From contig JAEPMM010000071.1 in the NCBI GenBank assembly GCA_017643965.1, positions 1 to 11,403 of the forward strand: a DNA stretch of 11,403 bases, given 5' to 3'. This DNA is from Marinobacter sp. (GTDB lineage: Bacteria > Pseudomonadota > Gammaproteobacteria > Pseudomonadales > Oleiphilaceae). Below are positions 1-5,017 of this stretch, piece after piece; position 1 is the first letter of the stretch, and each line of letters begins with the position of its first letter. Made by a program: the position numbers and the translations under genes. The notes beneath the pieces were generated by a model. It saw nothing but the letters and a program-made list of their open reading frames with translations. It was not told the DNA's origin and did not search any database.

Positions 1-137
1 TGTCCACCATCGTCGATGCGGACACCATCGCCGTTGTGGATGCCGGCAAAGTGGTGGAAAGCGGCACCCATCAACAGCTGCTGGACCACAATGGCGCCTA
101 CGCGGCCCAATGGCGGGTGCAGACCGGCCAGGCCTGA
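1..137 (+). CDS. ABC transporter ATP-binding protein, C-terminal end (partial), probably a siderophore exporter
   Basis: Frame 3 is open from the left edge to a TGA at 135-137, giving the last 44 residues. The first two bases (TG) complete a Leu codon, so the visible start reads L-STIVDADTIAVVDAGKVVE. This is the region just after the H-loop histidine of an ABC ATPase, followed by the usual E-x-GTH-xx-L segment (ESGTHQQLL) and a short tail ending QTGQA. The GTHQQLL wording and short tail are typical of MsbA/IrtA-like half-transporters with fused membrane and ATPase domains. Importer ATPases such as FhuC usually end differently. Known siderophore loci often pair such an exporter with uptake genes, and the fhu genes begin about 110 bases downstream. 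The export role is inferred from that position. The membrane domain, Walker A and signature motif lie outside the window. Confidence 0.85.
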   Translation, partial: STIVDADTIAVVDAGKVVESGTHQQLLDHNGAYAAQWRVQTGQA

Positions 138-164
138 AGCACCGGAATTCCGGCTTAAAATGTA

Positions 165-193
165 TTGATAGTAATTCGCATTTAGATTATTCT
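165..193 (+). promoter_or_regulatory. sigma70-type promoter for the fhuCDBF genes
   Basis: A -35 box TTGATA (165-170, 5 of 6 to consensus) is followed by a 17-base spacer and a -10 box TATTCT (188-193, 4 of 6). Transcription would start near 200, about 45 bases before the fhuC ATG at 247. It sits in the only intergenic gap before fhuC, and an overlapping Fur-like site supports it. The rest of the 138-246 gap holds a small CCGGAATTCCGG palindrome (142-153) and the fhuC ribosome binding site (GGGAG, about 238-242). Confidence 0.6.
166..180 (+). promoter_or_regulatory. Fur box candidate upstream of fhuC
   Basis: TGATAGTAATTCGCA matches the 7-1-7 Fur consensus (TGATAAT-N-ATTATCA) at 11 of 14 fixed positions. 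It overlaps the -35 box and the start of the spacer of the fhuC promoter, where bound Fe-Fur would block RNA polymerase. The left half-site is better conserved than the right. The siderophore-uptake genes downstream make iron repression the natural reading. Confidence 0.6.
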
Positions 194-246
194 GCAGGCC
201 CTCGGAGCTTACCCCTCTGAACTGTCCCACCAATCCGGGAGCCTGC

Positions 247-1020
247 ATGTCTGCGTTCTTCAAAGTATCCGGCCTGGGTGTGCACATCGGTGACGCCACC
301 ATCCTTCGCAACGTCACTCTGGACTTTCGCGAAGGTGAAGTGACGGCACTGCTCGGTCACAATGGCTCCGGCAAGTCCACGCTGTTGAAAATTCTGGCGC
401 GCCAGATGACGCCGTCGTCTGGCGACGTCCGTGTGCTGGGCACCTCATTCCAACGCACCGGTGCCCGCGAGTTTGCGCGCACGGTGGGCTACCTGCCCCA
501 GCACCCTCCGGGAACCGACGGACTGACCGTGCGCGAGCTGGTTGCCCTGGGGCGCTACCCCTGGCGGGGGCCGCTGGGACGCTACAACGCCGAAGACCAT
601 CGCCTGATCGACCAGGCCATCAAGGATACCGGGCTCACCCGGTTCCAGCATCGCTCGGTGGATACTCTGTCAGGCGGCGAACGGCAGCGCGCATGGATCG
701 CCATGTTGCTGGCCCAGCAGACCCGCTGCCTGCTGCTGGACGAGCCCATCTCCGCCCTTGATGTGAAACACCAGGTCGAGACCCTGCGCCTGGTGCATCG
801 CCTCGCAGAGCAACGGGAGCTCACCGTGGTGGTGGTGCTGCACGATGTGGACCTCGCGGCCCGTTTCTGTGACCGACTGGTGGCACTGAAGTCCGGAGCG
901 TTGGTTGCCGACGGCAGCCCCCGCAACATCATGGACTCCGGCATCCTCGAGTCTATCTACGGCGTGCCCATGGGCGTGCTCGAGCGCGCACCGGGCCAGT
1001 GGGTTTCCTATGTTCACTGA
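247..1020 (+). CDS. fhuC: FhuC-type ferric siderophore ABC importer, ATP-binding subunit
   Basis: This 257-residue cytoplasmic ATPase powers ferric hydroxamate siderophore import through the FhuB permease. All ABC motifs are intact: Walker A GHNGSGKST (37-45), Q-loop Q85, signature LSGGER (141-146), Walker B LLLDE (162-166), D-loop SALD (169-172) and switch histidine H199. The stretch GRYPWRGPLGR (102-112), the GGERQRAWIAMLLAQ block and the ending IYGVPMG...VSYV are close to E. coli FhuC. This separates it from FepC, FecE and BtuD. Its length is normal for the family. The start at 247 has a GGGAG ribosome binding site. The stop overlaps the next gene by 11 bases, so translation is probably coupled. 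Expression is expected from the Fur-boxed promoter at 165-193. The family call is firm; the exact siderophore is not known. Confidence 0.95.
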   Translation: MSAFFKVSGLGVHIGDATILRNVTLDFREGEVTALLGHNGSGKSTLLKILARQMTPSSGDVRVLGTSFQRTGAREFARTVGYLPQHPPGTDGLTVRELVALGRYPWRGPLGRYNAEDHRLIDQAIKDTGLTRFQHRSVDTLSGGERQRAWIAMLLAQQTRCLLLDEPISALDVKHQVETLRLVHRLAEQRELTVVVVLHDVDLAARFCDRLVALKSGALVADGSPRNIMDSGILESIYGVPMGVLERAPGQWVSYVH

Positions 1021-1942
1021 CCGCCGGCCGGTTCACCTGGCCATGGCACTGCTGCTGAGCCTGGCCCCCGTGCTGGCAAGTGCGGCTACGTGGCAACATG
1101 AGTACGGCACGGTCACCCTGGATGAACCGCCAGAACGGGTGGTCACCCTCAACTGGGCGGCCACGGAAGCGTTGCTGCTGCTGGGTGTGGCGCCGATCGG
1201 TATGGCGGATCGTGACGGCTATTCCGTCTGGGTCAAGGAGCCGGAACTCCCGGAGGGGGTGCACAACGTCGGCACCCGCGTGGCCCCCAGCCTTGAGGCC
1301 ATTGCCGAACTGAGACCGGATCTGATTGTTACCAGTGCCGAAATGGCACCGGCCGCAGAGCTGCTGGAGCGAATCGCCCCCACCTACGTCATCAGCGTGT
1401 ACCGGGAAGGCAGCCGTCCACGGGAGAAATCCCGTGAAATGCTGGTGACACTGGGGCAGATGCTGGGGCGCGAAGACCGGGCAGACGCCGTGATTGCCGA
1501 TATCGAGGAAACCCTGGCGACCCAGCGGCAACGACTGGAAACCGCAAACCTGACCGACCGCCCCGTGGCCCTGGTGAACTTCCTGGATGACCGCCATGTG
1601 CGGATCTACGCCCCCAACGGCCTCTACCAGAGCGTTCTGGACGGCCTCGGACTGAGCAACGCCTGGCCCCGGCAGGGCAATTTCTGGGGGTTTTCCGTGG
1701 TCGGGCTGGAAGCGCTTGCGCCCTATGGGAATATTCGCATCGTGGTGATTTCACCCCTGCCGCCGGGGCTCGCGGACACGCTCGCCATCAGTCCGTTCTG
1801 GGCCTATTTGCCACCGGTAAAACAGCAGCAGATCTATCCGGTCGATACCACCTGGCCGTTCGGCGGCCTGTTCCAGATCAAACGGCTGGCGGTTCAGCTC
1901 ACCGACAGCCTGTTGGCCGGAGGCCACGACAATGTACGCTGA
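1010..1942 (+). CDS. fhuD: FhuD-type periplasmic siderophore-binding protein
   Basis: This 310-residue protein (Peripla_BP_2 family) would carry ferric siderophore from the outer-membrane receptor to FhuB. The start at 1010 overlaps the fhuC stop by 11 bases and gives a good Sec signal peptide: MFTDRR, a hydrophobic stretch to about residue 22, and cleavage near ASA-A (23-26). The open frame reaches back to about 905 but only inside fhuC. Met12 (1043) is the other possible start, but it would remove the positive N-region. Family landmarks are R-V-V-T-L-N-W-A-A-T-E-A (43-54), VGTR (87-90), the RPDLIV segment, and the C-lobe run PNGLYQSVLDGLGL...NFWGFS, which is strongly FhuD-like. Arg90 aligns by eye with E. 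coli FhuD Arg84, a hydroxamate ligand. The position of the second ligand, Tyr106, appears to be Met here. No strong ribosome binding site precedes 1010, which fits coupling to fhuC. Confidence 0.92.
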   Translation: MFTDRRPVHLAMALLLSLAPVLASAATWQHEYGTVTLDEPPERVVTLNWAATEALLLLGVAPIGMADRDGYSVWVKEPELPEGVHNVGTRVAPSLEAIAELRPDLIVTSAEMAPAAELLERIAPTYVISVYREGSRPREKSREMLVTLGQMLGREDRADAVIADIEETLATQRQRLETANLTDRPVALVNFLDDRHVRIYAPNGLYQSVLDGLGLSNAWPRQGNFWGFSVVGLEALAPYGNIRIVVISPLPPGLADTLAISPFWAYLPPVKQQQIYPVDTTWPFGGLFQIKRLAVQLTDSLLAGGHDNVR

Positions 1943-3962
1943 GTCCGCCCGCCTGCCCTCGGCGCGCCCGACCATCCCGGCCACGCTGCCGATCGCGGCG
2001 ATCATCCTCTGGCTGGGTGCCCTGGCCGCCAGTGCCATGCCCTGGCTCAACCAGCTGGAGCCCGCTGCCCTGGTTGCCGCTTTCTGGACCTTCGATCCGG
2101 ATCAGTATTCCTCGGTGCTGGCGCACTACAGCTGGGCGCCGCGGGTGTCGATCGCCGTACTGATTGGCTGCGGCCTGGGCCTGGCCGGCGCCGTGACCCA
2201 GCAGATTCTCGGTAATCCACTGGCGTCGCCCACCACACTCGGGGTGGAAGCCGGCGGGCAATTCGGGGTTACTGTGGCCACCCTGTTCGCCCCCGGCCTG
2301 CTGGCCTTCAGCCCGGATCTGGCGGCACTCGCCGGCGGGTTGCTGGCCATCGGGCTGGTGATCGCGCTGACCTGGCGCCTGGGCTTCTCGCCGGTCACGG
2401 TGATTCTGGCCGGGCTGGTGATCACCTTTTTCCTCGGCGCCATGAACATGGCCTTCCTGTTGCTCAAGGGCGAGTGGCTCGGCAACCTGTTCATCTGGGG
2501 TGCCGGCTCTCTGGTCCAGAACAACTGGGGGCCGTTCATGGATCTCTGGCCGCGGGTGCTGGTGCTGGCCATGCTGATGCTGGCACTGATTCGGCCCTTG
2601 CAGTTAATGCAGTTGGGGCAGGCCTCCGCCAGCTCGCTGGGGGCAAGAGTCGCCCTGATTCGGATGCTGGCCCTGCTTCTGGTGGTGGTCATGAGCACCA
2701 CCGTGGTCAGTCGGGTCGGCGTTGTGGCGTTTATCGGGCTGGCTGCCCCGGTGCTGGCGCGCCTGCTCGGCGCCCGCACCCTCGGCAGCCGTCTGCTATG
2801 GAGCACCTTGCTGGGCGGCGGCCTGTTGCTGCTGGCCGACACACTGGCGCACTGGGCCTCGACCTGGGGTGACGGCTCGCTGGTACCCACCGGCACGACC
2901 ACCGCACTGATTGGCGGACCGGTTATCCTGCTGGCGCTGCAGGGCTTCAGGAACACCCACCATATGCCGGGTCAGGAATCAGGCCCCGCCAGTTTCCTGC
3001 CGCAGCGCCGCTCCCCCGTGCTGATTGGGGGTGCAGTGGTCACCCTGCTGCTGGCCACCATCGTGATCTCCATGGGCTGGTCGCCAGGCCTGGAAGGCTG
3101 GAACTGGACCGCAGTCAGCCAGTGGCACGAGGCCTGGGTCTGGCGGGGGCCGAGATTGCTGGCGGCCACACTGGCCGGAGTCGCCCTGGGGCTGGCCGGC
3201 ACACTGATCCAACGGATGACCGGCAACCCCATGGGCAGCCCGGAAATGCTGGGCATCAGCGGAGGTGCGGCACTGGTGATGGTGGTGATCGTGCTCTCCG
3301 GTCTGGAAGTGGGTCGGGCGGGTCAGCTTGGCGCAGCCACCCTCGGGGCAGCCGCGGCCCTGGGCTTGCTGATTTTGCTGGCCCGCAAGCACCGCTTTGC
3401 CGGCAACCAGCTATTGCTTGGTGGTCTGGCACTGTACGTGTTCATGGACGCCGGCCTGCGCCTGGTGATGGCCTCCGGCGGCACCGTTGCGTCCCAGTTG
3501 CTGAACTGGATGTACGGCTCCACCTGGCTGATCTCGGAACCTGAAGCCTTCGGCCTGATGGCCTTTGTGCTGCTGATCTGCGGTCTGTTGTGTCTGGTGG
3601 TGCGTCCGCTCACCCTGCTGCCTCTTGGCGACACCGCGGCCTCATCGCTGGGACTGCCGGTGGCCCGGGCCCGCTTGCTGCTGCTGTTGGTAGCGGCGGT
3701 GCTGACGGCTGCCGCCACTGTGGTGATCGGGCCGCTGAGTTTTGCCGGCCTGATCGCGCCCCACCTGGCCCGCGTACTGGGGCAGCAAACCGTTGGCCGC
3801 CAGATGATTGTGGCGGGTCTGGTGGGAGGGCTGTTGCTTGCCGTTGCCGATTACCTGTCCCGCATCGTGGTGTTCCCGGCTCAACTTCCGGCCGGGTTGT
3901 TGGCAGCGCTGGTTGGCGGCGTTTACTTCCTGTGGGGACTGAGCCGACATGGCCGCGCCTGA
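1932..3962 (+). CDS. fhuB: FhuB-type ferric siderophore ABC importer, double-length permease
   Basis: This 676-residue inner-membrane protein is two FecCD/BtuC-type permease domains fused head to tail, the FhuB layout (E. coli FhuB is about 660 residues with 20 membrane spans). Each half carries the conserved permease motif. In half one, G-A-V-T-Q-Q-ILGNPLASPTTLG lies at about residues 85-105. In half two, G-T-L-I-Q-RMTGNPMGSPEMLG lies at about 421-441. Each half also has the G-x-I/L-x-F-x-GLxxPHxAR-like segment that contacts the ATPase: VVAFIGLAAPVLARLLG in half one and GPLSFAGLIAPHLARVLG in half two. The linker between halves is near residues 345-360. A GGAGG ribosome binding site (1919-1923) lies 8 bases before the ATG, and the gene overlaps fhuD by 11 bases. 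It would form one complex with two FhuC subunits and dock FhuD. Confidence 0.96.
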   Translation: MYAESARLPSARPTIPATLPIAAIILWLGALAASAMPWLNQLEPAALVAAFWTFDPDQYSSVLAHYSWAPRVSIAVLIGCGLGLAGAVTQQILGNPLASPTTLGVEAGGQFGVTVATLFAPGLLAFSPDLAALAGGLLAIGLVIALTWRLGFSPVTVILAGLVITFFLGAMNMAFLLLKGEWLGNLFIWGAGSLVQNNWGPFMDLWPRVLVLAMLMLALIRPLQLMQLGQASASSLGARVALIRMLALLLVVVMSTTVVSRVGVVAFIGLAAPVLARLLGARTLGSRLLWSTLLGGGLLLLADTLAHWASTWGDGSLVPTGTTTALIGGPVILLALQGFRNTHHMPGQESGPASFLPQRRSPVLIGGAVVTLLLATIVISMGWSPGLEGWNWTAVSQWHEAWVWRGPRLLAATLAGVALGLAGTLIQRMTGNPMGSPEMLGISGGAALVMVVIVLSGLEVGRAGQLGAATLGAAAALGLLILLARKHRFAGNQLLLGGLALYVFMDAGLRLVMASGGTVASQLLNWMYGSTWLISEPEAFGLMAFVLLICGLLCLVVRPLTLLPLGDTAASSLGLPVARARLLLLLVAAVLTAAATVVIGPLSFAGLIAPHLARVLGQQTVGRQMIVAGLVGGLLLAVADYLSRIVVFPAQLPAGLLAALVGGVYFLWGLSRHGRA

Positions 3963-4809
3963 CACCGACAACCGGCAGTGGCCGCAACGCTATCACGACC
4001 TGCTGGCAAAAGCCGGACTGGACCGGGAGGCCGAACTGCAGGGAGCGCTGAAGGAGGCGCTGAACGGAGCGCTGCAACCACAGGAACGCCGGCAGCCTGC
4101 CCTGATGTCTCTGACACAGTGCCTCAGCCAGCCGGAGTGGCTGACACGACAGATCCGCGATGACTATGCAGACGCGCGCACCGCCAGATCTGTCACCGCG
4201 CGATTATCGGTATTGCAGCAGGATCTCGCTCTCAACATTATTGCTCCGCTGACCCTGCGGCTGTTTCTGCAGGGTGAAGCGCCACTGCCTGATCCGGATC
4301 GCATCTTTCTCACAATGCTCCCGCCGCGCACGGCGTTCAATGCCGGGGACACAGCCCCGACGCGCTGGGTGATGGCAAACAGCGGGATATCGGTCTCGGT
4401 GCGCGGGTTTGTCAGCGGTATGGCAGACCTCGCCAACGACTGGTATCCGATGTTCCGCCAGGCATTGGGGGTCAGCCCGGGGGCCTACTGGAGCAGCATC
4501 GGTCTCGGGCTGGGCGCCCCTTTCTCGGTGGTCTGGAACCGGGCCGAACCGACGGCCCTGTGCCAGTTGGCTCAGGCCTGGCTCAAACAATTCGAGTGCG
4601 ATGCCAATCGATTTATCGACTGGATTCCCACCGAGTTCAGCCAGCAGCCCTGTGCGATTCCGCAGCGCAGAGGCTGCTGCCTGAAGTATCTGCTGCCGGA
4701 TGGCGGTTACTGTGGCACTTGCGGCATCTACCGCAAGGAACGGATCGCCGCAGCTAGACCCCGGACAGTGCCGAGCCAAGCAGCAGGATGCTGGCCAGCA
4801 CCAGAATAG
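3949..4809 (+). CDS. fhuF: FhuF-type 2Fe-2S siderophore-iron reductase
   Basis: This 286-residue cytoplasmic protein would reduce Fe(III) bound to imported siderophore so that iron is released. The C-terminal motif CC-x10-C-x2-C is intact (C243, C244, C255, C258). This is the hallmark 2Fe-2S ligand set of E. coli FhuF, which has the same spacing at almost the same residue numbers. The N-terminal part contains the FhuF-like WxxxxP...CQLAQAW region. The start at 3949 overlaps the fhuB stop by 14 bases, with GGGGA (3934-3938) as ribosome binding site. The protein is therefore probably coupled to the importer. One oddity is that about 28 residues follow the last ligand cysteine, whereas E. coli FhuF ends a few residues after it. 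This tail (from about 4723) is low-complexity Ala/Pro/Arg. From 4754 it coincides with an opposite-strand small ORF, so the tail may be a by-product of that overlap. Confidence 0.9.
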   Translation: MAAPDTDNRQWPQRYHDLLAKAGLDREAELQGALKEALNGALQPQERRQPALMSLTQCLSQPEWLTRQIRDDYADARTARSVTARLSVLQQDLALNIIAPLTLRLFLQGEAPLPDPDRIFLTMLPPRTAFNAGDTAPTRWVMANSGISVSVRGFVSGMADLANDWYPMFRQALGVSPGAYWSSIGLGLGAPFSVVWNRAEPTALCQLAQAWLKQFECDANRFIDWIPTEFSQQPCAIPQRRGCCLKYLLPDGGYCGTCGIYRKERIAAARPRTVPSQAAGCWPAPE

Positions 4810-4867
4810 ACAGGCCGCAGCTCACGGCCAGCTTCAGTCCTTCGATGGCTTCCTCTTCCGGTGTCAT
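4754..4867 (-). CDS. Putative 37-residue single-span membrane microprotein, antisense to the fhuF 3' end
   Basis: I do not recognise this protein. It reads on the minus strand from ATG at 4867 to TAG at 4754-4756. It has an acidic N-terminus (MTPEEEAIEGLKLAV), then one hydrophobic segment of about 20 residues (SCGLSILVLASILLLGSAL, from about 16 to 34), and ends SGV. This looks like a designed small membrane protein and not chance reading. A ribosome binding site GGGGAG lies about 6 bases before the ATG (plus-strand CTCCCC, 4873-4878). Upstream on the same strand are a TATACT -10-like box (4913-4918) and the Fur-hexamer array (4928-4945), so it may be iron-regulated and divergent from the receptor gene. 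Its last 56 bases overlap fhuF tail to tail. The alternative is that it is noncoding and the hydrophobic run is accidental. Translation evidence is lacking. Confidence 0.5.
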   Translation of the reverse strand: MTPEEEAIEGLKLAVSCGLSILVLASILLLGSALSGV

Positions 4868-4912
4868 CACGCTCTCCCCATTCGCTGCCTGACGTTCCCA
4901 ACAATCTGCATC

Positions 4913-4918
4913 AGTATA
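4913..4918 (-). promoter_or_regulatory. Possible -10 box for the minus-strand small ORF
   Basis: On the minus strand TATACT matches the -10 consensus at 5 of 6 positions, about 46 bases before the ATG at 4867. The region 16-18 bases upstream falls inside the Fur-hexamer array and has no good -35 match. The promoter would be weak or activator-dependent and would be covered by bound Fur. Confidence 0.3.
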
Positions 4919-4947
4919 TTGCAAATAGTAATCGTTATCATTATTAT
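4919..4947 (+). promoter_or_regulatory. sigma70-type promoter for the TonB-dependent receptor
   Basis: TTGCAA (4919-4924, 4 of 6) is followed by a 17-base spacer and TATTAT (4942-4947, 5 of 6 to TATAAT). The layout repeats the fhuC promoter, with the Fur site filling the spacer. Transcription would begin near 4954, giving a leader of about 64 bases before the ATG at 5018. That leader contains an 18-bp palindrome (4971-4988). Confidence 0.65.
4926..4945. promoter_or_regulatory. Fur box (tandem hexamer array) upstream of the receptor gene
   Basis: Read on the minus strand the site is AATAAT-GATAAC-GATTAC (plus 4940-4945, 4934-4939, 4928-4933). These are three tandem GATAAT-like hexamers matching at 5, 5 and 4 of 6 positions. 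A 7-1-7 alignment on 4926-4940 matches 11 of 14 positions. The array fills the spacer of the receptor promoter, the usual place for Fe-Fur repression. It is the AT-richest stretch in the window, within otherwise GC-rich DNA. Confidence 0.75.
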
Positions 4948-4970
4948 TGGCGCCAAATTAACACCCGGCA

Positions 4971-4988
4971 ATGTTCATTGTTGAACAT
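4971..4988. repeat. Perfect 18-bp inverted repeat in the receptor leader
   Basis: ATGTTCATTGTTGAACAT consists of ATGTTCA and TGAACAT separated by TTGT. It lies downstream of the -10 box and before the ribosome binding site (AAAGG, 5003-5007). It could be a dimeric regulator's operator or a small leader-RNA hairpin. It does not match the Fur consensus. Confidence 0.6.
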
Positions 4989-5017
4989 CTTCCACACAGA
5001 CCAAAGGTAAGCTGTCC

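Noticed and set aside
142..153. CCGGAATTCCGG palindrome after the exporter stop, as a terminator
   Set aside because: Only a 4-bp GC stem around an AATT loop, and no T-run follows on the plus strand. It may be a coincidental restriction-site-like palindrome.
905..1009. Longer N-terminus for FhuD starting inside fhuC
   Set aside because: It would add 35 residues before a normal signal peptide and lies wholly within the conserved end of fhuC.
2126..2956. 276-codon open frame on the minus strand within fhuB
   Set aside because: It is fully antisense to a well-conserved permease gene, has Ser/Pro/Arg-rich composition and no family motif. It is an effect of GC-rich codon bias.
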